DNA of 64,000 bases, from the IMG/VR virus record IMGVR_UViG_3300025087_000641, positions 41,405 to 105,404 of that record; one strand, 5' to 3'. The notes under the pieces are model-generated. The model saw only the letters and a list, made by a program, of their open reading frames with translations, was not told where the DNA came from and did not search any database. The stretch comes from a virus. Below, piece by piece: positions 24,574 to 32,186 of the stretch (its first letter is position 1; every line of letters starts with the position of its first letter). The translations under genes were made by a program, and so were the position numbers.

Positions 24574-25356
24574 ATGGCTAAAAGTTCTTTGGGTAAAAAG
24601 CGCGGTATTCACACTTGCAATGTGTGTGGCGTAAAATTTAAGAGATGGTGTGATGCGCCAATACTCTTGATATGTGAGGACTGTTATTTAATAACTATAC
24701 CATGTGAACAATGTGGAGAACCTGCAAGGAAATATACAAAAGTTGCTAGGCCAAGAAGATTCTGTGACAGCAAGTGCAGGCAGACATATATTGCTAGAAA
24801 GACAGCACAAACTAGGGGCGAAACAACAAGGCAAAAACACAAAACAGACCAAGTTTACCACGAAAAGATGTCTGCAATTTTAAGGTCTGTTCATCATCTT
24901 TCACAAACGAAAGAGAATTTTGAGGCAATATCTAAAAGTCTCAAGAAGAGATGGAAAAATAAAGATTATAGGGAATATATGTCGGCAATGTCGCGTCGGA
25001 TTTGGGAAGACAGGGATAAAATGCTGAATTCCGTAAAGTGGCATCCAACTAAAATGACAAATCTAGAAAGGAAAATTGATGAAATTATATCGGAATGGGG
25101 AATTACATATCACTTAAATTATATGGTCGGGAGATACTTTATAGATTTTGCATTCCCAGAACATATGATTGGCATAGAATGTGATGGGGAATATTGGCAT
25201 CGTAACACAAGGGAAAGAGAAGCCAAGCGTGATGCTTGGCTCTCATCTTGTGGTTGGACAATTATTAGACTCTCTGAAAACGAGATTGAAAATTGTCCCG
25301 TTTGGACACTTGCCACAAAGGTGGTTCCCCTTATAGAGAATTGTTCTAATCCCTAG
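24574..25356 (+). CDS. EDxHD/Vsr-like (DUF559-type) homing endonuclease with zinc fingers
   Basis: 260 aa from ATG 24574 (AGGAG at 24564-24568). The N-terminal 75 residues have Cys pairs (CNVC, CEDC, CEQC, and CDSKC), likely two zinc fingers. A charged helical linker follows. The C-terminal nuclease is of the Vsr/EDxHD kind: LERKIDEIISEWGI, YFIDFAFPEHMIGIECDGEY, WHRN and GWTIIRLSENEI. Such enzymes act as free-standing homing endonucleases in phages. Antisense between metallopeptidase-like and major tail genes; its last codon overlaps the end of the tail gene by 4 nt. Confidence 0.8.
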   Translation: MAKSSLGKKRGIHTCNVCGVKFKRWCDAPILLICEDCYLITIPCEQCGEPARKYTKVARPRRFCDSKCRQTYIARKTAQTRGETTRQKHKTDQVYHEKMSAILRSVHHLSQTKENFEAISKSLKKRWKNKDYREYMSAMSRRIWEDRDKMLNSVKWHPTKMTNLERKIDEIISEWGITYHLNYMVGRYFIDFAFPEHMIGIECDGEYWHRNTREREAKRDAWLSSCGWTIIRLSENEIENCPVWTLATKVVPLIENCSNP

Positions 25357-26735
25357 AGTACCCCCGTGCCCAGACTCCTCCCCGGAACTCCACTAAGCAA
25401 CTGGAAACTGAATGGAAAGTTATCATTTCTAACAACTCGGTAATTCCCAGTCAGAACCCATGCACCATTGCTATCAGCAACACTCACATTTTCAATATAG
25501 GCAGGCACGGAAGCACTCAATTGCATATTGGAAGCACCGATTCGCCAGGGTGTAGAATATAACCAATGCATCTGAATCTCGCTGGCGTTCTTCCACTTCT
25601 GATACTCAAGTTCATTGTTTAACAGAAGGGTAATGTTGCCAGTATATTCAGTTGCACCGAAGAATGAACCCTGTGGGCCTTGCACGCCAGCAGCGGCACG
25701 ATAGTTGCGGTTGCCAGTTGAGATAGTCATGTCGCCGTTCTGCATCACATCCCACTGAGTCCCGTTGTCGCGTCTCACGCGCAATCCCCACGCGGGCCAG
25801 ATGCGAAGTGGGGATGGAGAATGGAGAGTCGTTTCCGCACTAGACCCAGTTGGTTCGCCCTCAAAGTCAGCGGTTACATTGAAGATACCATCAACTGCCT
25901 CGGAGTCGGCAGTAAGAGTTAGACTCTTTAGAACCATCCCCGTATGCATAAAGGAGAGGTTGGCAGATGCCTCGCCAGCAGTCGGGTTATTGAGTCTCTC
26001 GAATGCGAGAGTTGGCGCTGAGGAGTTGACCGTAAAAGTGTGCAACCAGTGTTTGATTGCAGAGACACTGACAACGCCCGTAGATGCTCCAGAGATAGAG
26101 ATACCAGAGGCCGCGATAGAAGACCATGCAGTTCTGGTATAGGCAACTACTGATTGGGCAGACCCAAACGAGATTTGTTCACTCGCGCCATTACCATACG
26201 AGTCGATGCCACTGATGGAGATAGTACCAGCGGGAATACCACCCGACAGTTGGATTTGTAGAATCTTTCCGCCCGATTCTGGTTGATTGTTGAGAACAAG
26301 GGCTTTTGGGTCTGCGTTTAGAGGTTCATTTCCCCGCAGAAGTTGTGGCGCTGATGCTTGCGGAATCATGTCCGTAGAAGCACCACCCATCGCCGCATAC
26401 AGAAGTACACCCAAGAAGTCGGGGATGACGGGTGCAGAGAATCCGCCCTCTGACCAAGTACGTCCCTGCACTGGCGGTTGCTGATTGATGCGCCTATCGC
26501 CTGCATGTCCAGCGGGAAAGATAGTTGCTCGTTGTTCTTGCAGGGAGGGCAAGTCATCGGTAATCATGTTGTGCCACATGCCCCCCTCCCACCATGCCTT
26601 TCCGAGGTGGGCCGCAAGTCCAGTGGCGTAAGCACCCGCACTCGGCGCAACACCACGATTCCACGCTGGTGTGGCGGCCTGATTCACCTCAACAGAAATT
26701 TTGAGTCCCTGATTAAAAGTTGAACTGATTGCCAT
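25353..26735 (-). CDS. Major tail (tube) protein (460 aa)
   Basis: Position between tail terminator and tape measure genes, length and composition fit a siphovirus tail tube subunit. Beta-rich with repeated strands: ISVEVNQAATPAWNRGVAP near the N-terminus, a middle Ig-like insert (SGGIPAGTISISGIDSYGNG) and a C-terminal FGATEYTGNITLLLNNELEYQ segment typical of tube proteins. ATG at 26735 with AGAT-AAAA leader. Ends where an antisense endonuclease gene begins to overlap. Confidence 0.7.
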   Translation of the reverse strand: MAISSTFNQGLKISVEVNQAATPAWNRGVAPSAGAYATGLAAHLGKAWWEGGMWHNMITDDLPSLQEQRATIFPAGHAGDRRINQQPPVQGRTWSEGGFSAPVIPDFLGVLLYAAMGGASTDMIPQASAPQLLRGNEPLNADPKALVLNNQPESGGKILQIQLSGGIPAGTISISGIDSYGNGASEQISFGSAQSVVAYTRTAWSSIAASGISISGASTGVVSVSAIKHWLHTFTVNSSAPTLAFERLNNPTAGEASANLSFMHTGMVLKSLTLTADSEAVDGIFNVTADFEGEPTGSSAETTLHSPSPLRIWPAWGLRVRRDNGTQWDVMQNGDMTISTGNRNYRAAAGVQGPQGSFFGATEYTGNITLLLNNELEYQKWKNASEIQMHWLYSTPWRIGASNMQLSASVPAYIENVSVADSNGAWVLTGNYRVVRNDNFPFSFQLLSGVPGRSLGTGVL

Positions 26736-26808
26736 TTTTATCTCCCCGAATATCTTTACTCTATCACAAGATATTCAGAATGCAACACGAGTTTTGTTAA
26801 AAGAACAC

Positions 26809-26837
26809 TTGTACTATATCCCATTATATGGTAAAAT
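26809..26837 (+). promoter_or_regulatory. Sigma-70 promoter of the NUMOD3-HNH cassette
   Basis: TTGTAC 26809-26814, 17-nt spacer, TAAAAT 26832-26837. Predicted start near 26843, the first base of leader arm A. The TATGGTA(A/C)AATTTG stretch is nearly the same as at the 24.46-kb cassette promoter. A TATAAT copy lies at 26866-26871 inside the leader. Confidence 0.6.
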
Positions 26838-26841
26838 TTGC

Positions 26842-26932
26842 TTGCTGAGGTAAGCCATAATACGGTATAATAGAATTCATCAATCGCCTGCATCGGCTTG
26901 CCTCAGCAACAAGACCGTATCGCGGGCGATTG
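26842..26932 (+). ncRNA. Structured leader RNA of NUMOD3-HNH cassette (three crossing stems)
   Basis: Arm A TTGCTGAGGTAAGCC (26842-26856) pairs with GGCTTGCCTCAGCAA (26895-26909), 15 pairs with one G-U. Arm B ATACGGT (26860-26866) pairs with ACCGTAT (26914-26920). Arm C CAATCGCC (26881-26888) pairs with GGCGATTG (26925-26932). The order A-B-C-A'-B'-C' is the same as at 13072-13161, although sequences differ. GGAGG follows at 26938-26942 and the ATG at 26947. Confidence 0.7.
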
Positions 26933-26946
26933 TATTTGGAGGTTGT

Positions 26947-27930
26947 ATGCCAAGAAAAGGCCAGAAGATTACCAAAGAACATAGCCAAGCTATTGCCGAT
27001 GCTAATAGGCGTAGAATTTTCACCCCAGAAATGCGTGGGAATTACAGTAAAGCACAACAGGGCAAAACCCTTTCCGATGAGCATAAGAAGAAACTCAGCG
27101 ACTCTCTTTCTGGAGACAGAAATCCATTTTTTGGAAGAACACATAGCGAGGAGACTCGCAGAAAAATATCCGAGGGGAATAAGGGCAAGGTCGGCTACAA
27201 TCTTGGGAAACATCTCTCTGACAAAACGAAAGAAAAACTTAGACGGGTTCATCTTGGTAAGCCAAGTCCCATGAGGGGAAAGCGGATGTCGGAAGAATCT
27301 AGGGAGAAAATGAGAATGGCTTGGGGCAATCGGCGTATGCGTATGGCTGAGGCAAAGGATATTAGAAAGCGCCAAAGAATGAAAGATGCTTGGAAGTCCA
27401 GAAAGGATAAAATTGGCGGGAATGGAGTTCATCCCGAAACAAGGGAAAAGTTGAGCATCAGTAGAATGGGAACTGGCAATTCTTTTTACGGAAAGAAACA
27501 TTCCCCTGAAACAATAGAAAAAATGACAGGCCCAAACAATAGCCAGTGGAAGGGGGGACACGAAAGATATTATGGCCCGGAATGGACTAAAACACTGAGG
27601 GCAAAAATAAGAAGGCGTGATGGATACAAATGTATGATTAATCCATCCCATCTCATTTCTGGTCATTTTGGCGTTCCAGATGTTCATCACATTATTCCAT
27701 ATTTTGACGCTATTGATGCACAACTAGAGCGTCCACACCGTCACGAAAATCTTATATCGCTCTGTAGAAAATGTCATCGTCGGGCAGAGGCACACCCAAA
27801 TGTCTCTGTGCCACAACTCCAATCATTGCTTATTGAAAGATATAGTTATCAAAGGGAAAATATGTTATCTATGCCGATATACATTCAAACTGAAAAATCC
27901 ACCCAATCATGTCCGTGCCCGCAAATGTGA
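26947..27930 (+). CDS. HNH homing endonuclease with NUMOD3 repeats (327 aa)
   Basis: The N-terminal half carries about five NUMOD3 DNA-binding modules (GRTHSEETRRKISEGNKGK, GKHLSDKTKEKLRRVHLGK, GKRMSEESREKMRMAW, HPETREKLSISRMG, GKKHSPETIEKMTG). The HNH nuclease follows: TLRAKIRRRDGYKCM, PDVHHIIPY and HENLISLCRKCHRRAE. The 3' end overlaps the antisense tail terminator-like gene by 62 nt, so its last 20 residues are encoded opposite that gene's C-terminus. Confidence 0.85.
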   Translation: MPRKGQKITKEHSQAIADANRRRIFTPEMRGNYSKAQQGKTLSDEHKKKLSDSLSGDRNPFFGRTHSEETRRKISEGNKGKVGYNLGKHLSDKTKEKLRRVHLGKPSPMRGKRMSEESREKMRMAWGNRRMRMAEAKDIRKRQRMKDAWKSRKDKIGGNGVHPETREKLSISRMGTGNSFYGKKHSPETIEKMTGPNNSQWKGGHERYYGPEWTKTLRAKIRRRDGYKCMINPSHLISGHFGVPDVHHIIPYFDAIDAQLERPHRHENLISLCRKCHRRAEAHPNVSVPQLQSLLIERYSYQRENMLSMPIYIQTEKSTQSCPCPQM

Positions 27931-28333
27931 GCAAATTATTTCCATTTCCAACTCCATATTGCCCACCAGTCAGAAACACTTTCACCCCGCCAAGTTGTGA
28001 TAGCAAATTTGTTATCACCGTGGTATCCTGAAACTTCTCTCGCCACTTCTGCCCGAATGGAATAGCCGCATTCTCAATATATCTCAACTTTCCCCCTGCC
28101 GATTCTCTTGGAAGTACAAACAAAACGGAATTGAAGGTCATGGAATTCGCCCACACATTTGGGAATGCCCGTGGCGTAGCCCCAAATGATGGAATGAAAT
28201 GTATCACGGCAGGCAGGACATTGTTTAGCGAGTCTGGATTCTGTGCATATCCAAACGACGCCTTGACTCCATCAATAGATGCCTCTTGCGCTGCAATGAG
28301 GTTGATAGCATTTTCTTCGCGGAACGCTGGCAC
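27869..28333 (-). CDS. Tail terminator/completion-like protein (154 aa)
   Basis: Lies between the connector genes and the major tail gene, the usual site for a tail terminator. Pattern: N-terminal helix with INLIAAQEASIDGV, then PAVIHFIPSF, FVLPRESAGGKLRYIENAAIPFGQKWREKF and a final GWIFQFE strand. The same pattern occurs in the first 150 residues of the 29500-30918 product, so the two are paralogues. Function from position and fold pattern. Confidence 0.55.
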   Translation of the reverse strand: MPAFREENAINLIAAQEASIDGVKASFGYAQNPDSLNNVLPAVIHFIPSFGATPRAFPNVWANSMTFNSVLFVLPRESAGGKLRYIENAAIPFGQKWREKFQDTTVITNLLSQLGGVKVFLTGGQYGVGNGNNLLTFAGTDMIGWIFQFECISA

Positions 28334-28576
28334 TCACTTCACCAATAGTCCAACCAGATAGATGATAACAGAAGCGACAAATGGGCCGCCTACAAACATC
28401 AATATCTTGACAATGGTATCAACCCTCTTCTCCACGAGAACACTCTTGGTAACTAAGCCACCCTCCATATTTCCATTGCCATAGATGGTTTGTCTCATAC
28501 AATCCAATGTCTCTTTTACATCCTTGACATCTGAATGTAACTCTAGGAGTATTTCGTGATCGGTCAACTCACTCAT
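28334..28576 (-). CDS. Small coiled-coil plus membrane protein (XhlA/holin-accessory-like, 80 aa)
   Basis: The first 50 residues form an amphipathic helix (LLELHSDVKDVKETLDCMRQ) and the last 25 a membrane helix (ILMFVGGPFVASVIIYLVGLLV). This layout matches haemolysin XhlA-like and holin-accessory proteins of phages. It directly precedes a tail gene in the operon. Function tentative. Confidence 0.5.
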   Translation of the reverse strand: MSELTDHEILLELHSDVKDVKETLDCMRQTIYGNGNMEGGLVTKSVLVEKRVDTIVKILMFVGGPFVASVIIYLVGLLVK

Positions 28577-28582
28577 AACGCC

Positions 28583-29482
28583 TCACGGTATTACCTGATA
28601 TGTCGTTCTGACAAATCTATCAATCTTTTGTTTGATGTCTGTCGCAAGTCCCTGCGGAATCTCAATTGTCCCCAGTTGGACGAATGCCGTCTTGTTACTA
28701 TACGGGACATCTTTTTGCCCAAATAACCATCCCGTCAGTCGCCTCGTAGCCCATTCAATATCCGCCTCTGGCGCAAACCTAGCGATGCTTGCCCCGCTTC
28801 CATGATTGGCGGCAGTTGTGCCATTCATGTATCCATGTACTACTACCGAGGCGTTCCCGGATGTCCCACCACCCAATGCCTGAAAATATTCATCCCCTAT
28901 CTTCAAGAGGTCGCCAGGAGCGATTCTCGGATGTTCACCCCAGACATCACTTGCTCCCGCACCAACAGACCCCGCGCCCGCGAGTCCAAGAGTTGTCCCA
29001 CTTGCGGAGTAAGCATCATTGAGACTCGCACCTGTATCTACCCACGCATTTGCCCAATCCTCGTGATACCCCCAAGTGCCAGTAACCTCGTTTGCGCGCT
29101 GAACTGTCCCAGAGAAATTCAACACACTTCCCGAACTATCGTCAAGAACAATAGTATCGTATGGCGGCCTGTTCCAATTGTCGCCAGTTGACAACCACAT
29201 CACGCCACTGCCGACAGTACACGCCCCATTTTGTGTCGCAAGGGTTGTTAGTTCTAGCAAGTCGTCGTCAAGAGAAACCTTCCCAGAGTCCTTATAATTG
29301 TAGCGTCTCAACTCGTTACGCGGATAAAACTTGCGACGAGCATAACGATCTATTGAACGCGAAGCACGCCCAATGAAATTCATCAGTGTGGCGTCATCAG
29401 CAGTATTCCCGGACGCGGCGGCAGAATTTAGACCAAGATAGTCTCTAACTCTAGCCAAATTTGTATAAGTGTTGGTGGTCAT
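28583..29482 (-). CDS. Head-tail connector / adaptor protein (299 aa)
   Basis: N-terminal LARVRDYLGL...DDATLMNFIGRASRSIDRYARRKFYP is the hallmark of gp6-type head-tail adaptor proteins, and the C-terminal helix DIEWATRRLTGWLFGQKDVPY completes the fold. A beta-rich insertion of about 150 residues separates the two, making it longer than the usual 100-200 aa. Confidence 0.7.
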   Translation of the reverse strand: MTTNTYTNLARVRDYLGLNSAAASGNTADDATLMNFIGRASRSIDRYARRKFYPRNELRRYNYKDSGKVSLDDDLLELTTLATQNGACTVGSGVMWLSTGDNWNRPPYDTIVLDDSSGSVLNFSGTVQRANEVTGTWGYHEDWANAWVDTGASLNDAYSASGTTLGLAGAGSVGAGASDVWGEHPRIAPGDLLKIGDEYFQALGGGTSGNASVVVHGYMNGTTAANHGSGASIARFAPEADIEWATRRLTGWLFGQKDVPYSNKTAFVQLGTIEIPQGLATDIKQKIDRFVRTTYQVIP

Positions 29483-29499
29483 TTATCTTTTATGGAAAT

Positions 29500-30918
29500 C
29501 TAGTAGATTGTGACTATTGCTGTCGGGTCTATATTGGCTGATGCGGAATCCAGAAAATTGCAGTTGAAAAGTTGTACATTTGAGGCTGCTGATTGAGCCT
29601 GAAAAGAACTACCGCTACTTGTTAACTCAACGTGGAGTCCCATAATGGTTGTACGATTTGACCTATTAATAAGAATACCACCATTAGACGATGTTGAACT
29701 GGTATAAACTAATCCCCCAAGAATAGTCGTTGAATTTGGATATGGTACATCTCCTGCTGTAATTCGTATCCCGTGCTGACACTTTTCCGTATGAATGCCA
29801 TTAAGAACTATGCTATAGGCATATTGCGAAACATCAAATCCCTTATCACAGGTATCGGCAATACAACCATTATAAACTGCCCCAGCCTCATGTATTGCAA
29901 ATCCAATACCAGATGATCCGACGGGAGATGCACCCTGAACAATACAATTGTTATAGCGATTTGCCACCCCATAATTAATAAACCCAAATGATGGAGGCCG
30001 GAAAACGCGCACTTGTTCAAATACATTTTGGTTATTCCCAGTCTCTCCACGAACTCCTGTATCAGTTATCCCGTCAATATTTATATTCTCAAAGCGACAG
30101 AAGGCCATATCCTCAAAGTGAAGGCCATATTGTGCATTGGCAACGCCACGGATGGTCAAATTGCAAATCTCAATATTTCTCTGAATGCTAGTTAGTCCAA
30201 TGGGAATGCAAGGCGCGGACGATGCCAATGAAAAACTCAGGATTGTGGTTTCCTTGCCAGCCCCCGCAAGAATAATACTGGGATAGTCGGTATTCAACGG
30301 GAATGTTAATGATGATGTGATTCTATATGTTCCCGGAGGAATAGCAACGATACCACCATTCTCTGCCATATTGATGGCAAGTTGAATGGCGGCTGTATCA
30401 TCGGCGGCCCCATCGCCAATGGCCCCATAATCGGTAACATTATAGAAAAATGATCTTGTCATATTCCCTATTTCTTGATATTCAACATTGAATGTAAATT
30501 CCCATCCAACCCACGCAATACCATCATGCTCAATGTCTGTCCTATATTTTGCACTAGATAATTCTAGCAACAGAACTCTTGGCAAATCCCTTGATATTTC
30601 TGCGATAGTATTTCTGTCTTGAAACTTGTTTCTCCACCGTTCCCCAAATGGGATTGCCAAAGACTCTATCTTTGATAATTTCCCGCCGTATGCTTCTCTT
30701 GGGCAGACAAGCAAATAACTCGTGATTTCCGCAAAGTTTTTCCACTCATTGTTGAATGCTATTTGGCGACATAGGAAATGCGGCGATAGATGCAAAACTC
30801 CCGGAACATTTGGCTTACCGCCCGGATTCTGTGCCCCGAGATATGAGTAGTTGACACCCTGAATGCTTCTCTCGTGTGTCGCTATTTTATCAATGATGTC
30901 TATTTCACTGAATGACAT
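29500..30918 (-). CDS. Fusion: tail-terminator-like domain plus pectate-lyase-type beta-helix (472 aa)
   Basis: Residues 1-150 are paralogous to the 27869-28333 protein (shared GGKLxxIExxAIPFGxxWRxKFQD and final VGWEFTFNVEY). From about residue 155 the protein becomes a right-handed beta-helix: VTDYGAIGDGAADDTAAIQLAI (only partly quoted) is the classic pectate-lyase-3 opening, followed by GGIVAIPPGTYRI and coils such as IEICNLTIRGV. The domain switch occurs at an internal ATG with AGGGAA upstream, so a separate beta-helix protein could also be made. Beta-helix modules usually bind or degrade polysaccharide. Confidence 0.7.
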   Translation of the reverse strand: MSFSEIDIIDKIATHERSIQGVNYSYLGAQNPGGKPNVPGVLHLSPHFLCRQIAFNNEWKNFAEITSYLLVCPREAYGGKLSKIESLAIPFGERWRNKFQDRNTIAEISRDLPRVLLLELSSAKYRTDIEHDGIAWVGWEFTFNVEYQEIGNMTRSFFYNVTDYGAIGDGAADDTAAIQLAINMAENGGIVAIPPGTYRITSSLTFPLNTDYPSIILAGAGKETTILSFSLASSAPCIPIGLTSIQRNIEICNLTIRGVANAQYGLHFEDMAFCRFENINIDGITDTGVRGETGNNQNVFEQVRVFRPPSFGFINYGVANRYNNCIVQGASPVGSSGIGFAIHEAGAVYNGCIADTCDKGFDVSQYAYSIVLNGIHTEKCQHGIRITAGDVPYPNSTTILGGLVYTSSTSSNGGILINRSNRTTIMGLHVELTSSGSSFQAQSAASNVQLFNCNFLDSASANIDPTAIVTIY

Positions 30919-30963
30919 ATATATGAATTACACAAAGAACTTATCCATCGCATGAATATCTTG

Positions 30964-31731
30964 TCAGATTGTAGCCATCTTAGCAACCTCGCTAGATGTA
31001 GCCGCACGATTGAGACAGAGCCAATGCATCAATGGGCCATCCCAGACAAGCGTGGGCGTAGTGATATTTGCACCGATAAGAGTCTGAGTAGCCGACAATG
31101 CCCCTGCCCAAGTGGCAAGTGTGGCAGACGTTCCTATAGAAGCACCATTGATATAGGCAGCAACAATATCTCCCGACACACTCCAAGTAATTGCAGTATG
31201 TAGCCAAGTCGTAACCGCAAAACTGGTTGTGGTGATTTGTTCTGAAACATTGTTGGCTTTGTAAATAAGGCTAAGTTGATTATTGGTCGCCGTTTTTTCA
31301 ATCAAAATAAGATTTTGAAGGTCAGTGCGAAGTTGCATTGCAAAATGACGCAACCCATCTGTCCATATTCCCGCTGCTGATACTCTTAGCCATCCGCCCA
31401 TTGTCCCCTCGGACGGATTGAACGCCGTTCTGAATCCCGCTGGCGGCTGCATGAAGTCATTTGCGCCGTCATACAGTGGGCAGGTCAGACCATCCCCGAT
31501 ACCTTCTTGTCCCAATGTTACGCCAGTATAGACTCCATTGTATCCATTGCCAGAATAATCCACTGCGACTGTTCCCGCCTCTTCGCTTCCGGGCCAATAG
31601 CCAATAAGCGAAGTTCCGAACATGGAAATGATTTTCTGGAGATGTGATTGGCGTGCAACGCCACCCCCAACGGATAGTTGTGATATTCCTCGCCTGATAC
31701 GCCACTCCTCACGGAATTGTCCGATTGGCAT
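30964..31731 (-). CDS. LamG/concanavalin-like domain structural protein (255 aa)
   Basis: From about residue 40: LIGYWPGSEEAGTVAVDYSGNGYNG is the LamG opening (W-x-x-x-E.., DxSGNG.NG), then GGWLRV, LSLIYKAN, WLHTAITWSVSGDIVAAYING and a final L.RAATSSEVAKMA. Such jelly-roll domains bind carbohydrate. In phages they are common in virion decoration or fibre proteins. Start at 31731; a short basic N-terminus precedes the domain. Confidence 0.7.
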   Translation of the reverse strand: MPIGQFREEWRIRRGISQLSVGGGVARQSHLQKIISMFGTSLIGYWPGSEEAGTVAVDYSGNGYNGVYTGVTLGQEGIGDGLTCPLYDGANDFMQPPAGFRTAFNPSEGTMGGWLRVSAAGIWTDGLRHFAMQLRTDLQNLILIEKTATNNQLSLIYKANNVSEQITTTSFAVTTWLHTAITWSVSGDIVAAYINGASIGTSATLATWAGALSATQTLIGANITTPTLVWDGPLMHWLCLNRAATSSEVAKMATI

Positions 31732-31749
31732 TAGTTCAATCCACCACTA

Positions 31750-32106
31750 CTAATACAGCGGCACTCTACGCCAGCAAACCCAGTTGTAACTTGCGTTGAA
31801 TGCGCTCGGCGCGTCTGTCCCATTCGCCCGCGCCACAACCAATAGACTTGCATTGCCGACTCTCTGTGGCGGCAAGTCAATTGTGCTGAGACTTGGATAT
31901 ATCTTGTAGCCTAGAGTCTGTGATACCTGCCCAGTTGGGCCAAGAAAAAACTCATTGGCACTGGCGCTAACTTGAATATGAACCACATCGTCATTATTCA
32001 GTAGCGATAGACCAGAGTATGTTCCGAAAAACGTCTGCACAGCACTTGAATTCGTGGCGTTTATACTTGCACTATAGAACTCGTATCGGGTGTCTCCATA
32101 ACTCAT
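31750..32106 (-). CDS. Structural protein, paralogue of the 36589-36930 gene (118 aa)
   Basis: Start placed at ATG 32106 (AAGGAG just upstream), which aligns MSYGDTRYEFYSA with MAYGGVYFELFAS of the paralogue. Shared features: L-S-L-L-N-x-x-D-V-V, then IDLPPQRVGNASLLVV. A longer form from 32157 is possible but lacks a ribosome-binding site. Likely small virion protein; function unknown. Confidence 0.6.
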   Translation of the reverse strand: MSYGDTRYEFYSASINATNSSAVQTFFGTYSGLSLLNNDDVVHIQVSASANEFFLGPTGQVSQTLGYKIYPSLSTIDLPPQRVGNASLLVVARANGTDAPSAFNASYNWVCWRRVPLY

Positions 32107-32165
32107 CGTAAGACTCCTTACATTGCCAATTTCTTGTGAAAGATTATGGCAAAACATTTACACTG

Positions 32166-32186
32166 CATTATACAAATTTGACTAAT
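32166..32186 (-). promoter_or_regulatory. Dispersed motif with TATAAT, likely minus-strand promoter
   Basis: Read on the minus strand: ATTAGTCAAATTTGTATAAT. The TTAGTCAAATTTG part recurs across the genome and here runs directly into a consensus -10. It overlaps the stop of the repeat protein gene and precedes the 31750-32106 gene. Confidence 0.5.

Noticed and set aside
24470-25356. HEG leaders as omega-RNA of an IscB/TnpB-like RNA-guided nuclease
   Set aside because: The nucleases have no RuvC domain, bridge helix or PLMP domain; they are ordinary HNH or EDxHD homing proteins. An RNA partner is possible but not supported as guide RNA.
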